Assembly: GCF_001051995.2 (NCBI RefSeq)
Contig: NZ_CP014646.1
Coordinates: forward strand, 2,480,001-2,544,000
Direction of reading: 5' to 3'
Length of the DNA stretch: 64,000 nucleotides
Source of the DNA: Thauera humireducens
GTDB lineage: Bacteria; Pseudomonadota; Gammaproteobacteria; Burkholderiales; Rhodocyclaceae
The position numbers and the translations under genes are program-made. The notes below the pieces were generated by a model. That model ran no database searches. It saw nothing but the letters and a program-made list of their open reading frames with translations, and was not told the DNA's origin. This document shows, in pieces, positions 25,506 to 34,558 of this stretch (its first letter is position 1; every line of letters begins with the position of its first letter).

Positions 25506-28500
25506 TTACATGCTGCGGCGGTACTGGCCGCCGACCTTGTAGAGCGCATCGGTGATCTGACCCAGCGAGCAGTAGCGCACCGCGTCGACCAGCACCTCGA
25601 AAACGTTGGAATTGGTGATCACGGCCTGCTGCAGCTTGGCCTGCCACTTGGGCGCCTCGGCCTTGTTGCGGGCATGGAAGTCGGCCAGGCGCTTCAACTG
25701 GCCCTGCTTCTCTTCCTCGGTCGAGCGCGCCAACTCGATCTCCTGCTGGGCCTGGCCCTTCGGGTTGAGGAAGGTGTTCACGCCGATGATCGGGTAGGAG
25801 CCGTCATGCTTCTTGTGTTCGTAGTAGAGCGACTCCTCCTGGATCTTGCCGCGCTGGTAGCCGGTTTCCATCGCACCCAGCACGCCGCCGCGGCTGGCGA
25901 TCGCCTCGAACTCCTTGAGCACGGCTTCTTCGACGAGATCGGTGAGTTCCTCGATGATGAAGGCGCCCTGGTTCGGGTTCTCGTTCTTGGCCAGGCCCCA
26001 CTCGCGGTTGATGATGAGCTGGATCGCCATCGCACGGCGCACGGACTCTTCGGTCGGCGTGGTGATCGCCTCGTCGTAGGCGTTGGTGTGCAGCGAGTTG
26101 CAGTTGTCGTAGATCGCGATCAGCGCCTGCAGCGTGGTGCGGATGTCGTTGAAGTCCATCTCCTGCGCGTGCAGCGAGCGGCCCGAGGTCTGGACGTGAT
26201 ACTTCAGCTTCTGGCTGCGCTCGTTGGCGCCGTACTTGTTCTTCATCGCCACCGCCCAGATGCGGCGGGCGACGCGGCCGATCACCGAGTACTCCGGGTC
26301 CATGCCGTTGCTGAAGAAGAAGGACAGGTTGGGCGCGAAGTCGTCGATGTGCATGCCGCGCGCGAGGTACGACTCCACGTAGGTGAAGCCGTTCGACAGC
26401 GTGAAGGCGAGCTGGCTGATCGGGTTCGCACCGGCTTCGGCGATGTGATAGCCGGAGATCGACACCGAATAGAAGTTCTGCACCTTGTTATGGACGAAGT
26501 ACTCCTGGATGTCGCCCATCATCTTCAGCGCGAATTCGGTGCTGAAGATGCAGGTGTTCTGGCCCTGGTCTTCCTTCAAGATGTCGGCCTGCACCGTGCC
26601 GCGCACGGTCGACAGCGTCCAGGCCTTGATCTTGGCGTACTCGTCCTCGGTCGGGTCGCGGCCGTTGTCGGCCTTGAACTTGGCGATCTGCTGGTCGAGC
26701 GCGGTGTTGAAGAAGAAGGCGAGGATGATCGGCGCCGGGCCGTTGATCGTCATCGACACCGAAGTGGTCGGCGCGCACAGGTCGAAGCCGTCGTACAGCA
26801 CCTTCATGTCGTCGAGCGTGGCGATGGACACGCCGGAGTTGCCGATCTTGCCGTAGATGTCCGGACGCGGATCCGGGTCGCAGCCGTACAGGGTCACCGA
26901 GTCGAAGGCGGTCGACAGGCGGTGCGCCGGCATGCCTTCCGAGACCCGCTTGAAGCGGCGGTTGGTGCGGAAGGCGTCGCCCTCGCCCGCGAACATGCGG
27001 GTGGGGTCCTCGCCCTCGCGCTTGAACGCGAACACGCCGGCGGTGTAGGGGAAGGAGCCGGGAACGTTCTCCTTCATCAGGAACTTGAGCGTCTCGCCCT
27101 CGTCCTCGAAGCTGGGCAGCGCGACCTTGCGGATCTTGCTGCCGGCCAGCGAGGTGTGCGTGAGCTGGGTGCGGATCTCCTTGTCGCGGATCTTCACCAC
27201 GTACTCGTCGGCGGCGTACAGCGCCTTCTCGGTCGGCCACTGCTCCAGCAGCTTCTTCGCTGCCGGGGTGAGCTCACCGTCCTTCCAGTTGATCAGCTCG
27301 TCGAACGAACCGGCGTCCTTGCCGCACTGCTCGAACAGCCCCTTGGCAATCTTCAGCGACTGGCGCTCGCGGGCGACGCGGGCCTGCTGCTCGACGTGCT
27401 TGTGATAGCCACGGACCGTGTCGGCGATCTCGGCGAGGTAGCGGATGCGCTCGGCGGGGACGATGGCACGGCCTTCCGAGGACGCCTTCACGCTCACTGC
27501 AGGCAGCTTGCTCTTGGCGGCCTTCAGGCCCTTTCCGACCAGGGCCGGCAGCACGGCCTGGTACAACGCGGTGACGCCATCATCGTTGAAGCGCGCCGCC
27601 ATGGTGCCGAAGACCGGCATCTCGTCGGTGTTCTGGCCGAACAGTTCGCGGTTGCGCTGGTACTGCTTGCGCACGTCGCGCAGCGCGTCCTGCGCGCCCT
27701 TGCGGTCGAACTTGTTGATGGCGACGAAGTCGGCGAAGTCGAGCATGTCGATCTTCTCGAGCTGGCTGGCGGCGCCAAACTCGGGGGTCATCACGTACAG
27801 CGACAGGTCGACGAAGGGCACGATCGCGGCGTTGCCCTGGCCGATGCCGGAGGTTTCGACGATCACCAGGTCGAAACCGGCCAGCTTGCATGCGGCGATG
27901 ACTTCGGGCAGCGCGGCCGAGACTTCGGAGCCGGTGTCGCGGGTGGCGAGCGAGCGCATGTAGATGTTGTCGTGCTCGATCGCGTTCATGCGGATGCGGT
28001 CGCCCAGCAGCGCGCCGCCGGTGCGCTTGCGCGAGGGGTCGATCGACACGATGGCGAGCTTGAGCTTGTCGTCCTGGTCGAGACGGAAGCGGCGCACCAA
28101 CTCGTCGGTCAGCGAGGACTTGCCCGCGCCGCCGGTGCCGGTGATGCCCAGCGTCGGCACCTTGGTCTTTGCCGCGGCGTCGATCAGCGCCTTCTTGACG
28201 TCGTCGCCGTAGCCGCCGTTCTCGAGCGCGGTGATGATGCGCGACAGCGCACGGCGATCGCCGGCGGCCAGCGCCTTCAGCACCGCGTCGGCCTTCTGCG
28301 GCGCAGCCTTGGTGATGTCGGTGTCGCAGCGCTCGACCACGCTGTTGATCATGCCCTGCAGGCCCATCTTGGCGCCGTCTTCGGGCGAGAAGATGTGGGT
28401 GACGCCGTACTCGTGCAGCTCCTTGATCTCGGCCGGCACGATCACGCCGCCGCCGCCGCCGAAGACCTTGATGTGCTCGCCGCCGTTGGCCTTGAGCAGA

Positions 28501-28772
28501 TCGATCATGTACTTGAAGAACTCGACGTGGCCACCCTGGTAACTCGTGATGGCGATGCCCTGCACGTCTTCCTGCAGCGCGGCATTGACGATCTCGCCCA
28601 CCGAACGGTTGTGGCCGAGGTGGATGACCTCGGAGCCGGTCGACTGCAGGATGCGGCGCATGATGTTGATCGAGGCATCGTGGCCGTCGAACAGCGCCGC
28701 GGCGGTAACGAAACGCACCTTGTTCTTCGGCTTGTAGGGCTGCAGCTTGTGCGCAACGCTCAGGTCGGTCAT
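25506..28772 (-). CDS. icmF: Fused isobutyryl-CoA mutase IcmF
   Basis: This 1088-residue enzyme combines mutase and chaperone in one chain. It has an N-terminal B12-binding domain ([12 protein letters not shown] at 29-40, with the base-off histidine His31), a MeaB-like GTPase with Walker [13 protein letters not shown] at about 209-220 and [10 protein letters not shown], and a C-terminal TIM-barrel mutase with [16 protein letters not shown] and [14 protein letters not shown]. IcmF interconverts isobutyryl-CoA and n-butyryl-CoA and can act on pivalyl- or isovaleryl-CoA, and the G-domain loads and protects adenosylcobalamin. Length and domain order match the family. It is a single gene with its own terminator, divergent from an AraC-type regulator. 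Confidence 0.95.
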   Translation of the reverse strand: MTDLSVAHKLQPYKPKNKVRFVTAAALFDGHDASINIMRRILQSTGSEVIHLGHNRSVGEIVNAALQEDVQGIAITSYQGGHVEFFKYMIDLLKANGGEHIKVFGGGGGVIVPAEIKELHEYGVTHIFSPEDGAKMGLQGMINSVVERCDTDITKAAPQKADAVLKALAAGDRRALSRIITALENGGYGDDVKKALIDAAAKTKVPTLGITGTGGAGKSSLTDELVRRFRLDQDDKLKLAIVSIDPSRKRTGGALLGDRIRMNAIEHDNIYMRSLATRDTGSEVSAALPEVIAACKLAGFDLVIVETSGIGQGNAAIVPFVDLSLYVMTPEFGAASQLEKIDMLDFADFVAINKFDRKGAQDALRDVRKQYQRNRELFGQNTDEMPVFGTMAARFNDDGVTALYQAVLPALVGKGLKAAKSKLPAVSVKASSEGRAIVPAERIRYLAEIADTVRGYHKHVEQQARVARERQSLKIAKGLFEQCGKDAGSFDELINWKDGELTPAAKKLLEQWPTEKALYAADEYVVKIRDKEIRTQLTHTSLAGSKIRKVALPSFEDEGETLKFLMKENVPGSFPYTAGVFAFKREGEDPTRMFAGEGDAFRTNRRFKRVSEGMPAHRLSTAFDSVTLYGCDPDPRPDIYGKIGNSGVSIATLDDMKVLYDGFDLCAPTTSVSMTINGPAPIILAFFFNTALDQQIAKFKADNGRDPTEDEYAKIKAWTLSTVRGTVQADILKEDQGQNTCIFSTEFALKMMGDIQEYFVHNKVQNFYSVSISGYHIAEAGANPISQLAFTLSNGFTYVESYLARGMHIDDFAPNLSFFFSNGMDPEYSVIGRVARRIWAVAMKNKYGANERSQKLKYHVQTSGRSLHAQEMDFNDIRTTLQALIAIYDNCNSLHTNAYDEAITTPTEESVRRAMAIQLIINREWGLAKNENPNQGAFIIEELTDLVEEAVLKEFEAIASRGGVLGAMETGYQRGKIQEESLYYEHKKHDGSYPIIGVNTFLNPKGQAQQEIELARSTEEEKQGQLKRLADFHARNKAEAPKWQAKLQQAVITNSNVFEVLVDAVRYCSLGQITDALYKVGGQYRRSM

Positions 28773-28832
28773 GTCGGTCTTCCCCCGGACGTGTTGATGA
28801 TGGTGGTGCTGCTGTTATGGCCTGAATGGTAG

Positions 28833-28873
28833 AAGGCGCCCGGCGCCTTTGCCATTGCGCTTGCCGACGGCAA
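28833..28873. promoter_or_regulatory. Inverted repeats in the icmF/araC intergenic region
   Basis: Two perfect palindromes lie side by side between the divergent genes: AAGGCGCC-C-GGCGCCTT (28833-28849) and TTGCC-GAC-GGCAA (28861-28873). The position, 60-100 bp before icmF and just before possible araC starts, is suitable for an operator. No assignment to a specific regulator is possible from sequence. Confidence 0.4.
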
Positions 28874-28932
28874 TCATGCAAAATCCGCCAATCTTCGATG
28901 CAGCACGGCGCCTACCCGTCCCCTCCGACACC

Positions 28933-30039
28933 ATGCTCCCGAACAAGCGCGAACGACAGCGCGGTCATCGCCAGGCAGCCCGAAATCAAGCCACTGTGGC
29001 GATGGGCTTCGTCGACGGCATGCTGTCGGGCCTGCGCCGCCGGGGTCACGACCCCACCCCGCTGCTGACCGCGACCGGCATCAGCCTTGCAGATGTCGCC
29101 AGCCGCGTCCCGGTCGACCGCTATGCCGCGCTCTACAACCTGATCATCGCCGAACTCGACGACGAGGCCTTCGCCCTGTTCTCGCGACCGATGCCCACCG
29201 GCAGCTTCGAGTTCCTCTGTCGCGGCATGCTGGGCGCGGCGACGCTCGACGACGCCCTGGCGCGGGCCTACCGCTTCCTGCGCATCGTGCTGCCCGACCT
29301 GCGGGTGAGCGTCCGCCGTGACGGCACGCGCGCCGAGCTCGAGATCGCGGAGGCGCAGCCCGTGTTCGCCGGGCGCGAAGACCCGGCCCGCGTCTTCGCC
29401 TTCGAATGGCTGCTGCGACTGGTGCATGGCGTGGCCTGCTGGTTCGTCGGCCGCGGCCTCGCGCTCGACAGCGTGCGCTTTCCCTACGTCCGGCCGGCGC
29501 ATGCGGACGACTACGCGCTTGTCTATACCGAACGCTCGAGCTTCGAAGGCGACACCCTGCTGGCCCGCTTCCACGACAACCTGCTCGACCTCCCCATCCG
29601 GCGCGACGACCCCGCGCTCGGCCGCTTCCTGGAAGGCGCACCGGGCCGCATCTCGATGCTCTATCGCCGTGACCGCGAGATGGTGCTGCGGGTGCGCGAC
29701 CTGCTGCGCGCCGCGCTGCCGGACAACCTGTCGATCGAACAGGTCGCACAGCAGTTGCACCTGTCGACCCGCACCCTGCACCGCCGGCTCGAGGACGAGG
29801 GCTCCAGTTTCCGCCTGATCAAGGAAGCCACGCGGCGCGACATCGCCTACGCGCGCCTGACGAAGACCGCGCAGCCGATTGCCCAGCTGGCGGCGGACCT
29901 GGGCTACGCCGACACCTCCACCTTCTACCGGGCCTTCGTCGCGTGGTCGGGACAGTCGCCCGAGCAGTTCCGCAGCCAGCTGGCCGCACGACACGGCGCC
30001 ATGACAGGCGGGAAGCCCCAGAGAAGCGAACGGCGATAA
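28933..30039 (+). CDS. AraC-family transcriptional regulator
   Basis: A protein of about 368 residues. The N-terminal ligand-binding domain is of the Arabinose_bd/OruR type (GLRRRGHDPTPLLTATGIS, LFSRPMPTGSFEFLCRGML, VRFPYVRPAHADDYALVY). The C-terminal AraC DNA-binding domain has NLSIEQVAQQLHLSTRTLHRRLEDEG and IAQLAADLGYADTSTFYRAFVAWSGQSP. It is divergent from icmF and so a candidate regulator of it. The start is uncertain: ATGs at 28876, 28933 and 29002 all lack a clear Shine-Dalgarno sequence, and family similarity only begins near 29002. Confidence 0.85.
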   Translation: MLPNKRERQRGHRQAARNQATVAMGFVDGMLSGLRRRGHDPTPLLTATGISLADVASRVPVDRYAALYNLIIAELDDEAFALFSRPMPTGSFEFLCRGMLGAATLDDALARAYRFLRIVLPDLRVSVRRDGTRAELEIAEAQPVFAGREDPARVFAFEWLLRLVHGVACWFVGRGLALDSVRFPYVRPAHADDYALVYTERSSFEGDTLLARFHDNLLDLPIRRDDPALGRFLEGAPGRISMLYRRDREMVLRVRDLLRAALPDNLSIEQVAQQLHLSTRTLHRRLEDEGSSFRLIKEATRRDIAYARLTKTAQPIAQLAADLGYADTSTFYRAFVAWSGQSPEQFRSQLAARHGAMTGGKPQRSERR

Positions 30040-30042
30040 CGT

Positions 30043-30056
30043 TGACGTAAACGTCA
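30043..30056. promoter_or_regulatory. Inverted repeat TGACGT-AA-ACGTCA before the PAS kinase
   Basis: A perfect 6-2-6 inverted repeat starts 3 bp after the AraC-type stop and about 130 bp before the kinase gene. Further TGACG-like words follow at 30079 and 30099. It could be the operator of the kinase/regulator pair, but no known consensus is matched with confidence. Confidence 0.4.
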
Positions 30057-30183
30057 TCATTTCGTCAGGATGCCGGATTGACGCGGCTTGCCACGGATGT
30101 GACGCCTGCCCTGCCCGGCAGCGACGAACTGTGCAACCATTGGTCAGAAGACACGCGAGAGACACAGGAGGCGCGCCGGGATC

Positions 30184-32244
30184 ATGGCGAAAGCAGTCGA
30201 GGACGAACTTCAGTTGACCGCATCGTCGCCCGAGCAGCGCCGCCGCTACGACCTGCTGATGGCGGGTCTCGACCTGCTGGATCAGGCTATCGCCGTGTTC
30301 GATGCGTCGCCGAAGCTGGTGACCTGGAACAAGGCGCTGCTGCGCCTGCTCGACTTCCCCGAATCGCTGGTCCGCGTCGGCACGCCGTTCGAGGCCTTCG
30401 TGCGCTTCAACGCCGAGCGCGGCGAATACGGCGAAGGCGACATCGAGAAGCTCGTCGCCGCGCGCATGGCCTCGGCCCGCGCCTTCGAACCGCATTACGT
30501 CGAACGCGTACGCCCCAACGGGCGCGTGCTGGCCGTTCGCGGCGTGCCGATCCCCAACCTGGGCTTCGTGTCGCTGTGGACCGACGTCACCGAACAGCGC
30601 CGTGCCGAGGCGCTGATCCAGGAACAGAACGCGCGCCTCGAGGCCCGCGTGCGCGAACGCACGGCCGAACTGGAAAAGGCCAACCGCGAGATCGACCAGA
30701 TCGCCGAGGCGCTGCGCCTGTCCGAGGGCCGCATGCGGCTGATCCTCGACGCCATCCCGGCGATGATCGCCCATGTCGACGCCGGCCGCCGCTACCGCTT
30801 TGCCAACCGCGCCTACGCCGAATGGTTCGGCCTGACGAAGGAGAGCATCGTCGGCCGCTCCATCGTCGAGGTGTTCGGCGACGATGCCTACGCTGCGATC
30901 GAACCCTATCTCGAGGACGCCGAGAACGGCGAGCGCGTCAGTTACGAGTACGCACGCAGGAATGCCGAGGGCCGGCTGGTCCATGCACGCAGCGCGGTCG
31001 TGCCCGACGTGTCGCTCGAAGGCGGCTTTCGCGGCTATTTCGTGATGTCGATCGACATCACCGAGCAGAAGGCCAGCCAGGCCGCGCTGGTGCAGGCGCA
31101 GAAGATGGAGGCGGTCGGGCAGCTCACCGGCGGGCTGGCGCACGACTTCAACAACCTGCTCACCATCATCATCGGCAACCTGTCGGCCCTGCAGGGCAAG
31201 CTGGCGGGCGGCGAGGGCAGCGAATACGTCGACCCGTCGCTGCAGGCGGCGCGGCGCGGCGCGGAGCTGATCCGCCGCCTGCTGACCTTTTCGCGCCGCC
31301 AGACGCTGGAGCCGACCGCGGTCGAGGTTGGCGAGCTCGTGCGCAACATGACGCAACTGCTGGTGCGAACGCTGGGCGAAACCATCGCCGTGCATCTGCA
31401 GTTGCCCGACCGGCCGATGTACGCGCTGGCCGACGCCAACCAGCTCGAGAACGCACTGATCAACCTCGCCATCAACGCACGCGACGCCATGCCGGAAGGC
31501 GGCGAGCTGACGATCACCGTGCAGCCGCGTCGGGTCGACGGCGCGCTCGCGAAGCTCGGCGAGGTCGCGCCCGGGGACTATGTGCAGTTCGATGTCAGCG
31601 ACACCGGCAAGGGCATCGAGCCGGCCGTGCTCGCGCGTGTGTTCGAGCCTTTCTTCACGACCAAGCCCTTCGGCGGCGGCAGCGGCCTGGGGCTGTCGAT
31701 GGTGTACGGCTTCGTGCGCCAGTCGGGCGGCAACATCCGCATCCTCAGTACGCCGGGCAAGGGGACGAGCGTGCGCTTCGTGCTGCCCGAGACGCCACCG
31801 CTCAAGCAGGCCCCTGTCGCGGCCGGCCGCCGCGACGCGCCCGCGGCCGTGCTCACCGGCCCCATCCTGCTGGTGGAAGACGAGCCCGAGGTGCGCAAGG
31901 TGATCCGCATGCAGCTCACGGCACTCGGCCATGCGGTGCTCGAAGCCAGCGACGGCGTCGAGGCCCTGGCGCTGCTCGAAAGCGTCGAGGACATCGCGGT
32001 GCTGATCAGCGACACCGTGATGCCGGGCGGATTGAACGGCCGCGAACTGGCGCAACGCGCCCGCGCCCTGCGCCCTGCGCTGCCCATTCTGCTTGTCACC
32101 GGCTATGCGCGCGATTTGCCGGCCGGCGACGATGCGGCTGCCGGAATCCCGGTGTTGCGCAAGCCTTTCGACCCGCCGGCGCTCGCCGCCGCGCTGGCCA
32201 GCCTGACCCTGACGGACCCGACCACGGAGCCTTCCGCCACATGA
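30184..32244 (+). CDS. PAS-domain hybrid histidine kinase, soluble
   Basis: A 686-residue kinase without membrane helices. A first PAS-like domain (about 20-140, with LDLLDQAIAVFDASPKLVTWN) is followed by a coiled coil (about 150-180), a second PAS domain (about 185-305, with AIPAMIAHVDAGRRYRFANRAY), and HisKA with His320 in GGLAHDFNNLLTIIIGNL. The HATPase has NLAINARDAMPEGG and SGLGLSMVYGFVRQSGG, and a C-terminal receiver has Asp610 in LISDTVMPGG. The HDFNNLL box puts it in the HPK4-type/FixL-like group. It overlaps the next response regulator by ATGA and so is its cognate sensor. The signal is unknown and cytoplasmic. Confidence 0.9.
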   Translation: MAKAVEDELQLTASSPEQRRRYDLLMAGLDLLDQAIAVFDASPKLVTWNKALLRLLDFPESLVRVGTPFEAFVRFNAERGEYGEGDIEKLVAARMASARAFEPHYVERVRPNGRVLAVRGVPIPNLGFVSLWTDVTEQRRAEALIQEQNARLEARVRERTAELEKANREIDQIAEALRLSEGRMRLILDAIPAMIAHVDAGRRYRFANRAYAEWFGLTKESIVGRSIVEVFGDDAYAAIEPYLEDAENGERVSYEYARRNAEGRLVHARSAVVPDVSLEGGFRGYFVMSIDITEQKASQAALVQAQKMEAVGQLTGGLAHDFNNLLTIIIGNLSALQGKLAGGEGSEYVDPSLQAARRGAELIRRLLTFSRRQTLEPTAVEVGELVRNMTQLLVRTLGETIAVHLQLPDRPMYALADANQLENALINLAINARDAMPEGGELTITVQPRRVDGALAKLGEVAPGDYVQFDVSDTGKGIEPAVLARVFEPFFTTKPFGGGSGLGLSMVYGFVRQSGGNIRILSTPGKGTSVRFVLPETPPLKQAPVAAGRRDAPAAVLTGPILLVEDEPEVRKVIRMQLTALGHAVLEASDGVEALALLESVEDIAVLISDTVMPGGLNGRELAQRARALRPALPILLVTGYARDLPAGDDAAAGIPVLRKPFDPPALAAALASLTLTDPTTEPSAT

Positions 32245-32969
32245 CGATGAACGCAACGGATACCGGCAACCCGATCATCTTCGTGCTCGAAGACGAGCCG
32301 GACATTGCCCGCCTGATCTGCAGCAGCCTCGCCGAGTACGGTTTTCGCTGCGAGCACCTGCGCACCGGGCGCGACCTCCTGGTGCGCGCACGCTCGACGA
32401 CGCCCGACCTGTGCATCGTCGACCTGGGCCTGCCCGACATGGACGGCATGCAGGTCGTGCGCCAGTTGCAGGAAGGCACGCCGTGTGCGGTCCTGATCCT
32501 GACCGGCCGCAATGACGTCACCGACCGCGTGCTCGGCCTCGAACTCGGCGCCGACGACTACATCGTGAAGCCCTTCGAGCCGCGCGAGCTGGTCGCCCGC
32601 GTGCGCTCCATCCTGCGCCGCTACCAGCGTTCGGCGGCGGCTGAGGCGATCACCGAGCGCAACATCGCCAGCTTCGCCGGCTGGATCTTCGATGGCAACC
32701 GCCACACCCTCACGGCCCCCGACGGTCGCGAGATCGGCTTGTCCGCCGCGGAGGCCGGCCTCCTCGCCACGCTGCTGCGCCGCCCGAACAAGATCCTGTC
32801 GCGCGAGCAACTGCTGGGCGAACGCGACGTCGATCCCTTCGACCGCAGCATCGACGTACGCATCTCCCGCCTGCGGCGCAAGCTCGACGACGACCCGCAG
32901 AACCCGAGGCTCATCAAGACCGTTTACGGCGCTGGCTACCTGTTCGCGGCCCAGGTGTCATGGCAGTGA
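32241..32969 (+). CDS. OmpR/PhoB-type response regulator
   Basis: A 242-residue regulator with a receiver domain (acidic VLEDEPD, Asp61 in IVDLGLPDMDG, Lys in DDYIVKPFEPREL) and a winged-helix domain (LSAAEAGLLATLLRRPNKILSREQLL, DRSIDVRISRLRRKL, IKTVYGAGYLF). Its start overlaps the stop of the hybrid kinase, so the two form one translationally coupled two-component pair. No target is obvious, although icmF/araC upstream and the VOC gene downstream are near. Confidence 0.93.
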   Translation: MTMNATDTGNPIIFVLEDEPDIARLICSSLAEYGFRCEHLRTGRDLLVRARSTTPDLCIVDLGLPDMDGMQVVRQLQEGTPCAVLILTGRNDVTDRVLGLELGADDYIVKPFEPRELVARVRSILRRYQRSAAAEAITERNIASFAGWIFDGNRHTLTAPDGREIGLSAAEAGLLATLLRRPNKILSREQLLGERDVDPFDRSIDVRISRLRRKLDDDPQNPRLIKTVYGAGYLFAAQVSWQ

Positions 32970-33017
32970 GCCAGCGGCACGGGATGGCAGGAGGTTTTCA
33001 AGTCTGGTCGCGCCGTT

Positions 33018-33027
33018 CATAATTATG
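33018..33027. promoter_or_regulatory. Palindrome CATAATTATG over the VOC gene promoter
   Basis: The palindrome, in context TTCATAATTATGAG, overlaps a plausible -10 element (CATAAT at 33018-33023, 16 bp after TTTCAA at 32996-33001). It sits 33 bp before the VOC start. The same 10 bases occur at 49859-49868 between gntR and the methylmalonyl-CoA mutase operon; in this GC-rich sequence two chance copies at such positions are unlikely. It is probably a GntR-type operator (inference). Confidence 0.55.
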
Positions 33028-33059
33028 AGTTATTGATTAGCCACTACCGGAGTCCCCCA

Positions 33060-33542
<483 letters not shown>

Positions 33543-33561
33543 GCACTGCACTCGTCGCTCC

Positions 33562-33595
33562 AAAGGGGCACGGCCTTGCGGGCGTGCCCCTTTTT
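33562..33595 (+). terminator. Rho-independent terminator of the VOC gene
   Basis: AAGGGGCACG pairs with CGTGCCCCTT (33563-33572/33583-33592) around a 10-nt loop and ends in a T-run, 20 bp after the stop codon. The A-run on the left also makes it usable for the convergent metallopeptidase gene. Confidence 0.88.
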
Positions 33596-33620
33596 CACTC
33601 GCCGCCCCGCGGCGCGAAGA

Positions 33621-34487
33621 CTACAGCGCCGCCACCGAGAAGGTGTCGCACGCACGCAGGTCGCCCTGCGCCAGGCCGACACGGAACCAGCGCACCCGCT
33701 GCGCAGCACTGCCATGGGTGAAGCTGTCGGGCACGGCATAGCCCTGCGCCTGCTTCTGGATGCGGTCGTCGCCAATCGCGGTGGCGGCGCGCAATGCCTC
33801 ATCGACGTCGCCCTGCTCGAGGACCTGCCGCGTGCGATCGGCGTGGTACGCCCACACCCCGGCCAGACAGTCGGCCTGCAGTTCGAGCCTCACGGACAAC
33901 TGGTTCGCCTCCCGCTCGGACAGGCGCTGGCGTGCCTGCTGCACCTTGTCGGAGATGCCGAGCAGGTTCTGCACGTGGTGGCCGACCTCGTGCGCAATCA
34001 CATAGGCCTGGGCGAAATCGCCCGGCGCGCCGAAACGACGGTGAAGATCGTCGAAGAAGGACAGGTCGAGATACACCTTGCCATCGACCGGACAGTAGAA
34101 AGGCCCCATCTGCGCCTGCCCGACGCCACAGGCACTGCGCGTAGCGCCAGTGTAGAGCACCAGCTTCGGTTCCTGGTACTGGCGGCCGCCGGACTGAAAG
34201 ATCGGCCCCCAGGTGTCCTCGGTGTCAGCCAGCACCATCGAGGTGAAACGCGCCAGCTCATCCTCGGCCGCCGAGCGCGGCACGCCCGGCTGCGAGGACT
34301 CGATTGCCGGCGGCTGCACCATGGTCGCGGTGTCGAGCACCACGCTCGGGTCGATGCCGAAGTACATCGCCACCAGCACCAGCACGAGGGTGCCGATCCC
34401 GATCTTGCCGCGCCCGCCCAGGTGAGGCCCGCCCTGTCCGCGGCGATCCTCGACGTTGCGGCTTTCCCTGCCGTTGCGAAAGTCCAT
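33621..34487 (-). CDS. YpfJ/KPN_02809-type neutral zinc metallopeptidase
   Basis: A 288-residue membrane-anchored peptidase. A glycine-rich N-terminus with RGQGG leads to one helix (about 30-47, GIGTLVLVLVAMYFGI). The catalytic domain has the zinc motif in YVIAHEVGHHVQNLLG (HExxH plus a following His) and a downstream LELQADCLAGVWA segment that supplies a further ligand. Family members (PF04228) have no established substrate. It starts at an ATG after GGGAGAGGATC. Confidence 0.88.
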   Translation of the reverse strand: MDFRNGRESRNVEDRRGQGGPHLGGRGKIGIGTLVLVLVAMYFGIDPSVVLDTATMVQPPAIESSQPGVPRSAAEDELARFTSMVLADTEDTWGPIFQSGGRQYQEPKLVLYTGATRSACGVGQAQMGPFYCPVDGKVYLDLSFFDDLHRRFGAPGDFAQAYVIAHEVGHHVQNLLGISDKVQQARQRLSEREANQLSVRLELQADCLAGVWAYHADRTRQVLEQGDVDEALRAATAIGDDRIQKQAQGYAVPDSFTHGSAAQRVRWFRVGLAQGDLRACDTFSVAAL

Positions 34488-34558
34488 GATCCTCTCCCGC
34501 CGTTTCCTGTTGGCATGCTACTCCGCCAACCGTGGCGGCGGGAAAGGATGTCGCGCGC

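Noticed and set aside
28912..32256. Very long minus-strand open frame (1114 codons) opposite the AraC and kinase genes
   Set aside because: Its translation is low-complexity and His/Arg/Asp/Gly-rich with no family motif. The plus-strand frames carry clear conserved domains, so it is a GC-driven shadow. The same applies to long shadow frames over the icmF, liv, mrp and actP regions.
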